64,000 nucleotides of DNA, from contig OU612065.1 in the NCBI GenBank assembly GCA_914767715.1, forward strand, positions 9,052,001-9,116,000, given 5' to 3'. The stretch comes from Membranipora membranacea (taxonomy: Eukaryota > Bryozoa > Gymnolaemata > Cheilostomatida > Membraniporidae). A program made the position numbers and the translations under genes. Below the pieces are notes generated by a model. It had not been told where the DNA came from, made no database searches, and was given only the letters and a program-made list of their open reading frames with translations. Shown one piece after another: positions 11,350-35,500 of this stretch (position 1 is its first letter; each line of letters opens with the position of its first letter).

Positions 11350-14300
11350 TCTCGGGTTGTTGTAGTTTTAGTAATCCGATGTTAGGCCAGCATTAGAATA
11401 CAGCTGTTGGTCCAAATATATCACAAGGTAGTCCTAAGCTATGCCCAAGATCGATTTCCTTGGTAATGTTTCCTACCACGAACAGACAGCCTTCAACAAA
11501 ATTAAAAAGCCAGTTTAATAAGTCGTTGAGCAGGGAGCTCAGTACAACAACACGACCAGCCAAGGCAAGTATTCAACACAGTATTTACTGTGACGCAGTC
11601 TAGTGATAAATTACAGGTTACACACCAAGCAGGGCAAAACTAGCTGTAGGTGGCTTCTTCTATAAAGAATACCTTGTGCGTTAGTGAGACGACCTAGGAG
11701 AATTCTGGAGCACTTGCCAATGTGGACAGGCTTGAATGAACAAGTGAAATGATTATCCCTAGCACCGATTAACTCCTGAGATTGGCTACACTGGCAACAG
11801 TAATGCAATATATCCTGATTGTAGGGTGATTGGACCATGAATCATCGAGGATCTCCACCGTCATCACAACGGTAAAAACCAGATGTCAAAGCTGCAATTA
11901 TAATTACTTAGTTCACCAAAGTTGTACGTTTTTGTAAACAAACACTGCCCAACCTTCATAACATTTTAAAACAACATTCATGCTGCACAAGTAAATATCA
12001 CCTACAGTGAGATGTTTTCAATTCTGTCCCATAAGTAGGAAGAATGTGGTAATGTCTGATCACCCACCGTTCCCTTTTTCTGTAGATTTGTTTGGCTGTT
12101 TAAACGTGTTCTTGTCTGTTATGGATTTGATGGTCCCTTGTATTCTCTGACCAGTGATACAGCACAGTATCAGAATTATGAGCCGTAGACTTCAGACAAT
12201 GATACCCTCCGAGATAATTACGCTTATCTCAATTATCAGATGCATAGAACAATCCACATCTAGTCCCTCTCACACGATTGTTCCAAACAAGACTAGAAGC
12301 AGTGAATTAGCTTGTTCACTGCAACTTATTAGCTGCTCCTAGATAGCGGTCGCGGACGTTGTAAAAGTGCACATAACTATAGTTGGCATTGGCCATCTTC
12401 CTCTGTCAGAGGTCACTGTGATCAGGGAGAGTTCTCCCTGCTGTGATGTGTAATAATTTTAGTTCACCTCCTCAAATTTCATCAATCATCCAAAATATAA
12501 AGTGACTACAAATGTAAATTAAAAAAACATGTTATACCAAGGAGTTTGACTCGTTGGTTATATGCTGATATGTCTGTGATAAGAGCTTGGATGGGATGTT
12601 GATAACAGCTGATTATTCATATTTATAATGAAATCAAGATAATTTACCTACTTCTCTTTTAAATGCACCCTAGTTTGACCTTTAGTTTATCTAATTAACC
12701 TTCATGATACTCTGCGATAAAACCAAAATTTTCGAAAGTTGGTGATCCATATTGTAATCTGTTCAGCTTACCTGTCAGGCGTTCTGTAGAGACTCTAGTC
12801 AGCTTTTCAGTATGTTATTAAGTCAGGGTATCACACCATTTCACAGCATTGCGTTTAAAATGATCACAACTCTGACCCGCTGAGTTTATCAGCAATTGAG
12901 TGATGTAATGCAGAAGAACTTTTTTAGCATACGCCAATGCAGTCCGATATCCAAGTGTTGTAAGTGTTTTCGATAGCAATATTTAGTTGATAGTGTGAAT
13001 AGTTTCAAAGAGCTGTTCTGATGGAGAGTTGCTCTGTGTTTTTCACCTTTACTTCACACGTATATTGATGAAAATGAAGTTTCCTAACTCGTTTAGATAT
13101 GCTCTTAGCATAAATTCCATAGAGAGCAGAATAATAAAGTATTTACCAGTATGATGATCAGCAATCAACAAGGTCTATCTTGTAAGTGACTTCAGGGTAA
13201 TAATTTGAATATGTGATGTTTGTAATCAATAATGGTTTGCAAGACAAGTCTTTAGGTGGAGTCAGCGTGAGTGGTCTCACTTATTTCAACATACAGTTAT
13301 TACATACTTGATGCATCCTTTTCTTAGCCTAGAACTACATGATTATCACCTTGTAAATTTAAGGACAGAAATGCACACATAAATACATTATGTATGAGTG
13401 TTTTAGCCTGTCAAGACAGGCTAGAGTGTTTTATAATGCATGATACACTTAAATCAGTTCTCTTAGCATTAATATGTTCGTGCTGATTGGTATATTCCCA
13501 AATAAGGTATCTGAGACATATTTTGAACAGCATGCCTCAAAACATGAAATCAAAAAATATAAATAGAGCTGCTAAGTCTTGACGGTTCTGTCATGTAATA
13601 TAACAGTTTGGAGTTATCATCATATGCCAACTGATAAGACAACTCTAAAGAACAAGAAAAAGATGGGCCCAAAACTTGATTATAATATTTCTACGACTTG
13701 AACACTGCAAACACTAAAATAAACTAAATTATACATGCAGGTATTGCGACTTGCATATCCAAGTATACTCAAACTTATACTGTTAATACATGCTTTGTAT
13801 CATTGATTTTCCATATTTCATACAGGGCCACATAACTAAACTTTAACATCACATCTATCAATGTCTCAAATTTAATACGGTGAAGTTGCATTGAATAATG
13901 CGCTTTCCCTCCAGGTTCTGTTAATATACGTGTTAAGCAATTACCTGCCGGTAAAATGACTTGTTGTGACAACGTTAGTCACATAAGGTATAGCTGCTGT
14001 GATGTTAATTTTCCTGGTACACATGAAAATTTGTTTATGAAAGGTTCTCGAGCTGATCAACTGATCTAATGAGTTCCCATGTGCAATAATTCTTTGTGGA
14101 TCTTCACAGACTATCAAGTGAATTGGGTAATCATCGTCGCACTCTTCATTCTTCCAAACTGATCCATAATAATAATTTACCTTAATAACAAGTTTATGTT
14201 TGAACCTAAGCATGTGATGCAATTAAAGCAAAAATAAATACACAATGTACATGCTATAGTCACATCAATGATTGTACTATTTTACAGTTTCGATAACCCA

Positions 14301-14749
14301 CATGTATTTTGTTATTTATCACATGTGGCAGAGTTTTATTCTAACAAGACTAGAGTATTGAGGAGATAAGGACCTCAGATAAAACAATGAATATAGACAC
14401 AACTTCTATAGGCTGGCCTCAAACACCGCTTATTATAATGCAAAAGCGGCAGAAAACAACAAAAAATATCAGATAAAACCATTTCATATTCATCTCATCA
14501 GAAAATCCAGGAAGGCTTACTGGAAATAGGCCATGTTGGGCTTTATGATGCTTTTTATTTTCAAGTTTCACAGTAAGGCAGTCATGATTGTTATCGACAG
14601 GCCTATGATTATTGCAAGCATTTCCGCAAACATCCGAAGTTGACAATTGCTTTGAGCAAAGTTAACCCTAAAATGTAGAATCTCAAGAGCATAGAACTTT
14701 AACATCAACTCCCACCAACTTGTGTGACAAGAGGGTGGCTGTGGCACCC
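11350..14749. other. Intergenic region between USP7 3' end and IRSp53-like 5' end
   Basis: Both flanking genes run on the minus strand. The part next to USP7 is probably its 3' UTR, with minus-strand AATAAA signals at 14559-14554 and 14340-14335. The part next to 11349 should contain the IRSp53-like promoter and 5' UTR, but no clear TATA box or initiator stands out. A 20-bp palindrome lies at 13404-13423. A minus-strand open stretch at 13941-14222 ends in a good donor-like site but joins nothing I can place. Confidence 0.5.
13404..13423. repeat. Short perfect hairpin
   Basis: Arms TAGCCTGTC and GACAGGCTA (9 bp) surround AA. The right half, TGTCAAGACAGGCTA, occurs again near 56746-56760 without its left arm, so this may be a fragment of a dispersed repeat. 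Confidence 0.6.
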
Positions 14750-25731
<10,982 letters not shown>

Positions 25732-26365
25732 ACTGTTCTTCTGCAGCCTTTGGGTATTGTTATTGCGATTATCCAGACTCCCTCCTCTTCCCTGATCTGG
25801 AGTTCTACCTTCTCCACCAGCGGTGGCACCGGTCTTTGCGGGTCTGCTGGGTATACGACCAATGGCGAAGCTTCAGCTCCAATTTCTTGGAGCACTTCAA
25901 CATCAAGTAAATCAAGACCAACTAGTTAATAGTGAGAGCAGCTATTTGGCACAACTATTTGCACAATACACTGAGCTTTTTATCACATCTCAATGAAACT
26001 CTAGTTCATCTAAAAACAAACATGGCGAAAATTTCCTATAATCATCAAATGGGATCAAAACAATGTTCACTTCCTTGCACATCATATGATTTATGGGATT
26101 TTCATTTATTTAAATGTTCTGATTTGACATTAATTTAAGTTTTAAATATGAAATATTAACATTTTTAGGTTCTATTACAATTACCATTTTATATGAATCC
26201 TACATAAGGGCATCCCAGAAAACACTGATCAATAACCGGAAGTGGTTTCTCTCCACACAAAAATTATCACTTGAGATGGAATCTATTGTCAAAAGAATCT
26301 AAAACATTGTTCAAACAAACAGCAGAACTATCTCATTAGCTCCTTAAGTGAAAGCAAGCGCTGAT
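25732..26365. promoter_or_regulatory. Bidirectional promoter interval between USP7 and HAPSTR1
   Basis: Only 634 bp separate the two start codons, which face away from each other, so one region must hold both promoters and both 5' UTRs. The USP7 side (25732-25925) is less AT-rich and open in one minus-strand frame. A donor-like GAGAAG/GTAGAA near 25810 and an acceptor-like GGCTGCAG just before the USP7 ATG could mark a 68-bp 5' UTR intron. The HAPSTR1 side is AT-rich. No clear TATA box was seen. Confidence 0.6.
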
Positions 26366-28770
26366 ATGGATCCTGAATTTGACCATGAGAATAATGTTTT
26401 GTCTGAAAACGCATGGGGCATGACATGGGAAGATCAGTTGCTTGAAGAATTTTCCTCAGAAAAAGACACTCTTGATCAGCAATCTAAAGTTGAGCAAGAA
26501 GCTGGTGCTCAAAACCTTTGGATGTCATTTCAAAATTCAGCCTCTGCTGTCACAAACCTTTATAAAGGTAAGGAAAGTCTAAGCCTAGTAGTTTAATCTG
26601 CTTTAAACCAAGTACATACTAGCTGTTGTGAAATGGTTACTGGATTTTTTTGGCTCTTCTAATTTGACTGAACTATGTTATTAGTGTGAGTGATGTTTTT
26701 TTTGTCAAATTAAAATATAAAACATTAAATGCTCTTGTTATAAACTGGAGTAAAGAAGTGATTGCTTATAAATCTCATTCCTTGAGCATGCCCATAATCA
26801 AGACAATAGAAGGCTGCCCTCCAGCTGCTGTGAACAAGGAGCTCCTTGCTGACTTACTTACAGTTACTGTTCAAAAACAATCTTGTCTTCTATTCCATTG
26901 TATTGAAAATTATTAGAGAAGGAGAGGTAGGTCAATTTTGATATTATCCAATTAAATGAAATACACACATAGCACTTCTTCTGTGGCAGTGAGGGAAATA
27001 ACACCGTGCTGATGTTTTAAATGAATGCATTCTTATTACCAGGTATACGACCCTGTCGTGTCTGTACTAGTCTTAAGGTTATCTAGAAAGAAGGCCTTAA
27101 ACATGATTAAACATGAGTATAGATTGACATCACACCTGATTCATGCTGGTCTTCAACTCTTCAACAATAGTTAATGGATTTATAAAATTATTGCATGAAT
27201 CGCCTCATATTGTTGCCACTGGGGTAGTTATGACGCTCTGATGGTGGTGGTTCTGCTACGTTAAAGTACGAACTATCACTGTCTCTTTGAAAGTGCAAGG
27301 ATGTTTATAGTTTGAATAAGGTTCTGTATTATTTATTTTCTTATATATTCATTTGTATGTATCATTCATATTTATTTGATAGATTGTATGCAAGAGAAAA
27401 ACTGCTGGTTCCCATTTCAAAATGCTGCTGGTGCTGTCACAGTATTATATAAAGGTAAGTATTAAGCTATTACACTCAGGACGGAGTCCAAATACACCTC
27501 AAAGTGACAACCTTTGTCTCTGCCAATGCTAGTGATTTAGTAAGGAAGTCAAGTGGTCTCATAGTTCATAATTATGTACACAATCCTCGTAAAACTATGT
27601 TATGAGCTTTACATGCATGCCGAAGGCTTGTTCTTTGTTTTGTCTTTGTTGAAAGTAATTAACCCATATGACATCCTTGTTATTTATAGATGCAATGGAG
27701 GCTCAGAAAAAGAGTTTTGAATTAGGTTTACAACTCGGGTATAACAAGCGAATCAGGGACATGATGACATGGGCTAAGAAGAGGCGAAGACACATACGCC
27801 GCGATGAATTGGTAGCTTTTCTGTGTGGTAAAACACCACCTGTTAAGAATCAGAGACACTCACCACCCAGAAGTAGGGTTGGTTCTCGGTCACATTCAGA
27901 CAGAAGCTCACCTAATATGTCACCTGTACCCAGGGTCCCCGAAAGTGAGCCGGACCTTACTCCCTTCCAGAATGCTCTTGCAATTCAAGGTTTGTCTGAA
28001 GACTGTAAAGAAAACCACACTGTGCTGGTAGAAGTTTTTGTAGCCATGGATTACCAAAATGATGTAGCGCCATGTAGAGCACATACCAAAAGCTACACTT
28101 GAAACAGTATGAGGCTCAAATCTGGTAGTGTTGCTACATAAATCACATAAGAAAAGATCAAAATGTCAATTTTGGAATATGAAGACGGCAGTTAAAATTA
28201 TGATTTTCTCATGAGATATGTAAACGCCAGGGGCTAAAATATATACTTCATACTGGCCAAGTTCTACACTAAAATTTGGTTGGCATTGGCAACCCTTGCT
28301 TGACACTATTTTAGCACAGCTAAATTTATGTCAGATTTGTTAAGTCATTTATGCTTGGCGCTCACTTAATGGTGCAACACTAGCTGGGCAACAATAAGAG
28401 ACAGTCTGAGAAACCGAACACTGCCCAGATGTAATTGCACCAATTAAATGACTCAGAATTCATATTAACACTTTGGATGATGGACCTCAATTTCCAGCAC
28501 TCTTTGAGGGGGTTAGGTGAGCTCAAAATAAATGTGAGATGGATGGTTTGGATAATGACATATGTTATTTGATTCCTTTCAGCTATGGACGGAGCTATGT
28601 CAAACGTCAGTGTGGGTTATAACAGCCCACCAACAAAAAGTAAATCTGATGAGCTGAATTGCATCATCATGGACGGACTCACAAGACACAATGAATCTAG
28701 AAAGCGGTCCAACTCAACTCATGATATAAGTATGGACTCACCTACTCGAAAACGTTCTAGGTTTCTATAA
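26366..28770 (+). CDS. HAPSTR1: HAPSTR1 (C16orf72) stress-response protein, HUWE1 partner
   Basis: In mammals HAPSTR1 oligomerises, binds the giant E3 ligase HUWE1 and tunes stress signalling in the nucleus. Exons 26366-26567, 27383-27454, 27690-27989 and 28583-28770 are all joined by phase-1 introns and encode 253 residues (human 275). Residues 51-67 (NLWMSFQNSASAVTNLYK region) and 75-91 (CWFPFQNAAGAVTVLYK) are two copies of the family's FQN repeat. They are followed by the conserved LGLQLGYNKR and WAKKRRRHIRR block, LVAFLCGKTPP, a Ser/Pro-rich linker, LTPFQNALAIQ, and the C-terminal DSPTRKRSRFL. The ATG lies in a good context (purine at -3, G at +4). Reading past the donor at 27989 gives an alternative end (GLSEDCKEN, stop near 28102), so intron retention is possible. 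It diverges from USP7. Confidence 0.93.
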
Positions 28771-29586
28771 CCAAGCTGTCACTATATGACTGCTACGCAG
28801 TAGTGATATATATCGATTCAATGCAGTTGAGAAACCTGAAGATTATTTTTCCATAACTACGGTTGACCTACAAACTACTATGTATTAGATACCATAGGTT
28901 GGTTTTTATATGATTATTAGCTACATACTATACTAACACTGTAAGTAATAATTCATTGTAACAATAATTGTAGCTTAACTGTATAAAGCTACGCCGATAT
29001 ACCCGATATATACTTGTCTTGTTACACAAAGTTTTTCTTGACATGACTCCATATCGGTTTTGTGATTTCACTTTCTTTCTTTTTTTTGCCCAAACTAATT
29101 AAGACTAATTAATTAAGATTAATGGGGTGCTCATCATCTGACTTTACACTTAGCAGTTATTACTCTTCATTATACCAAGTCACTATGTTTTAGTACAGGC
29201 TTGTAGCGAACTTAATTGAACCTCATTCTTGCACATGTATTGGTACCAAATCAGCGTGTCTTCTGCTATGTATAATTATTTTGGTGTTTCCAAGAGTTGA
29301 ATAGTTTATTTTGTTGAGTTTGTTCAAATGTAATCTTCCAAAAAAAATTATCGATATGTTCTCAAAAAGTAATAACTATTTTTTAAATATTTTGAGATGA
29401 TGAATAATTATATAATATGTAATAAATCAGTGAGAAATCTGACATAGTCACAATGTATTTCAAAATACTCTCAGGGTTCACTGGGGCCCTGAAATCCATG
29501 GAATAACAAGCCCAGAATACAGAAGCTCGGAAGCTTAATATTTAATAGGGTTACTCAAAAGTTGAAATAAAAACTTCTCTGCTTGA
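28771..29586. other. Convergent 3' region of HAPSTR1 and the kinesin
   Basis: The two genes point at each other across 816 bp with no coding exon between them. AATAAA on the plus strand at 29421-29426 could serve HAPSTR1, and TTTATT at 29305-29310 (AATAAA on the minus strand) could serve the kinesin. If both are used, the two transcripts overlap by roughly 100 bp. Confidence 0.5.
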
Positions 29587-32500
29587 TTAGTATCTACGGA
29601 CTTTCTGTGTTCGCCTCAGATAATTACGCCAAGCTCTCTGAATCTTAATGGCAGCATTTTGGGTTTCTCTGATTCTGGATGTGTGCTCATTGAGTCTAGA
29701 GATTTTCTTCAAACCACCAAAGCAGTGAAAGGCTTTGGGTGAAGCTGGTTTCTCTGTAGATTTATTGTCTTGACTAGGAGAGATGGTAGCAATCTGCTCT
29801 TTTTCCTGCACTGTTGGCATTCTCTGATGATGCACATTCATGTCACCTGTTTGAGCATTGCTATTCGTGTTAGTGTTCTGGTAGTGACTAATTCTATGAC
29901 TGAATTCTCTGTTTCCTTTGGGCTGATGATGCCGACCGCCATGAGCTGTCTTTGCTTCTCCGCGTCTTGATGAGTTATTGGGGACGGCTGATGAAACTTT
30001 TTTCGTGTGAGCTGTTTTAGATCTGTGGTTAGAACTATTTCTGTCCTGGCTCCTCGATCGTTCTCTAGAACGATGACCTGATCTCATTTTCTTCTTATAC
30101 TGGTTATTCATAAACTGGTGCAGTTTTGCGTTCAACAAGTCATTCTGAAACAGACAGTGGAAATTGACATTCTATTCACCATGTTTTACAACATAAATTC
30201 CAAAAATCATCATGGAAAAGCACCGGCAAAAGGAGATCTCTGAGGTGTCATTGTGAATATTTTACAATTGTATGACCTTAGGAACCATAACAGCTATAAC
30301 ATGCCATGACAGTTTCTCTTTTAGTGAAAGATCTTGAAATAACACAGTCAATACTTTGAATATAAAGTACTCCATTACCTGGTTATTGTTAGCTCCACTC
30401 TTGAGCGCCTGCATATTCTTTGCCCATGCCTCAGTTCTCCTCGAATGGTGACCTTGTCTTGTCTCTAACATTGATTTCAATGTTGCATCAAAGTCTCTTT
30501 GGTTTACCATGTCTGCCTGTTTAGAGGACTGAACTGACTGATGATGTCTTTCATCCTGTTTCACTGTGTCTCTAGTGCGATCCCTTTTATCTCCGCTGTT
30601 GAGTCGGGCAGCATCGTATTCCATAGCACTGCGTGGCACCTGAACCCGACTGACTTCACTAGGAGTCCACCTTTGTCTATATTTAGATTCACTTGCAGCA
30701 CTAGATCCATATCCACTGTCTTTTTCAGAATTTGGGGAAAGAGATTTTCCAGTTATCTTTCTTCCGTTTCCTGACTGCTTGTGTGTCGTTTTTTTTGTGA
30801 CGGTGTTTTGTTTGACAGAAGAAGATGATACTTGGAAGACCTTGCTTTGACCCCTGTCTATTTTGTCATTTTTGTACTTGGCAAGTATTTTATCCACTTG
30901 TGCGCTCCGTTCTCGAGCATGAACATTGTCTGCTGGCTCTTTCTCAGGTGCTGAATCTCGGTATTTACTCAGTATCCTGTCGATTGAACCCTCTCTCTTT
31001 GTCTTCTCATGCTCGATTCTTTGTTGAAATATACTCGACTTTGGTGACTCTTTCACAGAGTCATCTCCTCTAGCCTTACTCGTCTGAGGATTGTTATTCC
31101 TCCTGCTGGGAGATGTGGCCTCCAAAGTCTTAGGGTCGGGGTTTTGTACCTTAGGGACTTCTCTCGTATCTGTGGGCTTATTGGCCTGTTTCGTTTGTGC
31201 AGAGGAACTACCCTGTTGAGACTCTGCTAGTTTTCGTTTGAACTCTTCAAGACGCTGCCTAGTTGACATTTCTTTAACTTCAAGTGACTTTTCAATGACT
31301 AGAGCTCTTTGCTGTTCAATTTTCTTCTGGATCTAAATTTGAAACAGTTTGAGATAAGAATCAAATCAAAGGTCACAATCATCTTACAATAAAACACAGA
31401 TCCGATATCATTCTATAACTACAAAAACAAATTTTCTACTTACTTGTATAACATGTAACTTGAGCAATCAAAGTTGCTCTATGTAAATAATGTCAGATTT
31501 AACAATACAGTACCATGTAGTTTACATAGCGTATATAAGTTACCTGACTTTGTATTTTCTGTTGCTGCTCCAGTTGGGATTTTACCCTGTATGTATTCAT
31601 TGAGCCATCTCTTTTGACCATTCCGGCAAACTTATCATGCACAGATCTGTAAGCCAGTGAGGGAGTACCAAAATTATCATTGGAGGCTGAGTTCTTCATT
31701 CGTTTCAACATCACATCAGCATTCTGGAGTTCCTCACTTATACGAGTCTGGATAAAGAGTCGATGTATGTCAATGAACATCATAAATCATAATCATAAAG
31801 CAAAAAAGGAGGTCAATAGTAAAAAAAAATTTCAACGCAATTTTGGTTGTTAATTCTGGCTAGCAATAAACCATGTAGATTTAAGAAAAATAAATCTCTG
31901 ATGTAGAAGGGGAAAAATACATTCTTCTCTATTTAACAAACAGTGCCATTTGTTACAACTCACAGCGCGTCTTTGGAGTTGTTTTTCTACTAAAATTTCT
32001 TGCTCCAGTAAATCGGGGTCACTCTGTTTATTCTTCAGCTTGTTGATATAAGCATGCTGATCAGCTAATTGATGTCGAGTAACTTCCAACTTTCTTCTGC
32101 AAAAAATTAGCTGTTAGCAGCGGATGCCATTGTAATGATTGAAAGATGCATAATTCATTCATCAGGGGGAGGGTGGAGTGGAGGACAACATTTTGATCTC
32201 TTTTTTATGCCTGTTTGAAATGTCAAAAATGTATCGTATTTTTGTTGCCAACTATTATATCAAAATAGGTGATCCCATCATTCTTTTGAATATATAATTT
32301 TGATTCTGTGATTTGCTGGTGTACGGAAAAATAATTCCTTTCTGAAATATAAGTTGCATAATACCGAGATCAAATCATCGCCATCAGGGGAGGATTCCCT
32401 GTTTTGTATTACATGTATCTGCGATGTTGCCATTAAATGATAATACCAAAGGTCGCAAAATAGTAAAAAGTGTTGTTAGATTATAAAAACAGCTTTGAAG

Positions 32501-35500
32501 CCATGTTGCTTAGTTTTTCTAAATTCAGTGTGTCTAGTAAGTGGTACATCCATAAACATAATATAAACACAAATACATACAAAGTTTTTATATGTTTATG
32601 TTTGTTTCTTTTGCAATCCCAGAATTGCCCATAGTTTGGTTTTCAAGAAATATACCAGGCTTAGCGCAGCTGTGGCATATTGGAGGGAGGCAGAGCTCAA
32701 ACTACTATGAGTAGATCTTGTGATCACTTTTTGTTTTCACACATGATGTGATGTTCTTACTGTAGACTCTCCAGTGCGATCTCATATTCCTGTTCTACCA
32801 CAGTCTGCTTAAAGGCCTTGAGGTGATTTGTCTCCTCCATCTGCTGCGCGTAGCCAGCCTCCACTTTCTTGTTTAGCTTGTCGATCTCCTGAGCCTTCTT
32901 CTTCTCATGTGGGTACTGTGATCTATAGAGGGCGGCTCCTGCACTCTGAGGCTTCTGTGTTCTCATGGACTGTGAGGGCTGATTTCTGCTCATATGTGGC
33001 GGCGCTACAGAAAAAACATGACTTATGTTAATACTTAAAAACACTGAATGAGAAGAAATCATGTTAGATTGTGGTAGTTTGAGAAAACTAATGAGTAAAA
33101 AATTTGAATCTTTTGAAATACTTCTAGAGAGAAAGGAGGTAATCTTCAGGCTGAATCAGCAAAACGGTTCACATGTTGTGAGACAACAATTTTGTTCTGG
33201 ATCACTACAAATCATGCATATTATTTGACAGAAAAGCTGTATAACACGCATACGGTAAAGAACAGCTTATTGCTTATGCTCAACCACTCTCTAACAATCA
33301 TGAAGCTGGGTTCACATGTCACACTATCATATTGTGACATATTCGCACTACCAAGGTCACAGATTGTCAATATTCTAATCTAGTCTAAGAAAAGTCATGG
33401 ATATTGCAGCATCTCTAGCCCTGATTTCCAATGCTGTTGCTCTCTAGGAGATGGATGAATAAAAATCTAGATGGAGGAGCAAAGTCTGTTTAAAGTACAG
33501 CACCCTTTTTTTATAATATATACAAAAAAAGATCTCCCGGACATTTCTGAGTTGATTGTAAACAGGGGCGAATGTCTATAAACAGGTCATCTGACTGTTG
33601 ATGTGAGTACATATTGCAATACATGCAGCATAAAAATCGAAGTTCAGTATAACATGCATTAGTTTTTCAAAAGGCGTTACGGTTACAGTTATTTTAAACC
33701 ACATTCAAATTACATCGTCATTATAAATCATCGACATATAAACTCATTCTTGTTTTTAATGGTTTGGAGTTATGTTATACATTCAGCAGTAATTCAAACA
33801 TGGGTATACAAAGAAAACTCTACCAACTATCCTCACCGACTTCAATGCGTACTTTCTTCTTTGCAGTTTGGCTTTTTCTATTTTTTTCTATATGCAACAC
33901 ACAAAGGAAGATGAGTGAAATATGGACATACTAGCTACCATACCAACCACATATAATATGTCTTCCTCAAAAGTATGTCGACAAAATCAAGATCACACAC
34001 TGCCCAGGTAGGTTGTTAATGATTGAGACAAGTTAATATATCGGTTTTGGGTTGAGGATATGATGTCAGAAGAGATCCTGCAGCCTAAAGCTGTATAACA
34101 ATACTAATGATAAAGGTAAACTTATAGATGAAATCATGAACAATCAGCTTTTGGAAATAAAGTGGTAATTATAACTAAAATTTATTTAGGATGTTTCGAT
34201 TCAATGTCAAATTAACCAAATTGCTGGTAATATCATGTATGAGCCATTACATACCATCATGTAGTTGCAGCTGCCAAGCTTCAGTAGGCGTTGATGGTCT
34301 GTTAGACTCACGACCAGCTTGACTAGCGGATTTAAGGATGGTCGGTTTGAATGGTATGGCTACTCGTGGCTTTGTTGATGAGCTCTTTCCCCTGTAGGCA
34401 TTCCTGAAGTATGAACAATATTAGTGCAATGAGTAATATATATAAATACATAATGCATATCATGCATAATGGCTTTCAGAGCCAGGAACATCAATTCTAC
34501 TAGTATGATAAAGTTCTTCGCCGCTAAAACACTGGTCAGCCAAGTCTGGGAGTTGTCTTATTAATGTTCAAGTGTACACAATCCATATACATTTGTATGG
34601 TATAACAGATGGGAGTTTGGGACATAACTCCCAAACTCCTTGATATCAGGTGCTATACAAAGTTTGGAATTTTCCCAAGTTTGTCCAAATCTAAGTTTGA
34701 AGTATACAGTGTGAGTGTATTTGTTCCAAATTATGCTGAATGCTCACACAAGCCTGGCTGCTCCTACACCACCAGAAAATACAGAAACAGCTAAATATGC
34801 ACTTATACACACAGTACATAATTTATTAATGGTGCTTAGGCCTACTTTGCAAGAATATTAGCGTCATCCCTGAATGTTATTTCCTGTCTTCTGCTTGGTT
34901 TGGCGAGTGGAGCCTCATGGTATCTTCCTCCCGTGTAATATGCCTCCTGTATATGTGAAGGCTGCTGTTTGAGCTTCTGTGTCAGCCTCAGAGCTTTATC
35001 ACTATGTTCTTTGATCAGCTTCTTAAATATGCTCATACACTCTCGGAACTTGAAAGGGTCAGTAACTCCTAAAAATTCATTATAAAATCAATATGATTCT
35101 GGTTTAGTGGTGCACAAGGTCACAGAATACGAGCCTCTGTCTCAGGCTGGGTAAGGGAATTTCATGATTTGTACAGAGGAATATGAGTTACATGTTGGAA
35201 ACCCCCTCCCCACCCGCTCCTACAAGTTTGCTTCAGTTATCAAAGTTCAAACCCAAAACACTAACCAGCCACAATAGGATCCATAAGTCTGCCACTGAGA
35301 AAATCTTGGACAACATTTTGACAGAGCGCCCTGTCCTCATGAGTAAGAGATGGTTTCTCCAGATCTTCTACATCTAATGACTCAGGCTGGCCTCCGTGCT
35401 TCAGAATGCTGTTCTCTGCTTCCAGCTCAGCTACCCGAGTACGCAGACGCTTTATCATTGATTTATCATCTATCTCTTCATTTTTCCTACAATGATAAGC

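Noticed and set aside
14419-14646. Minus-strand frame that could be an exon (LTVKLENKKHHKAQHGLFP)
   Set aside because: It overlaps the probable USP7 3' UTR and contains its best AATAAA signal, and it does not join other exons in phase.
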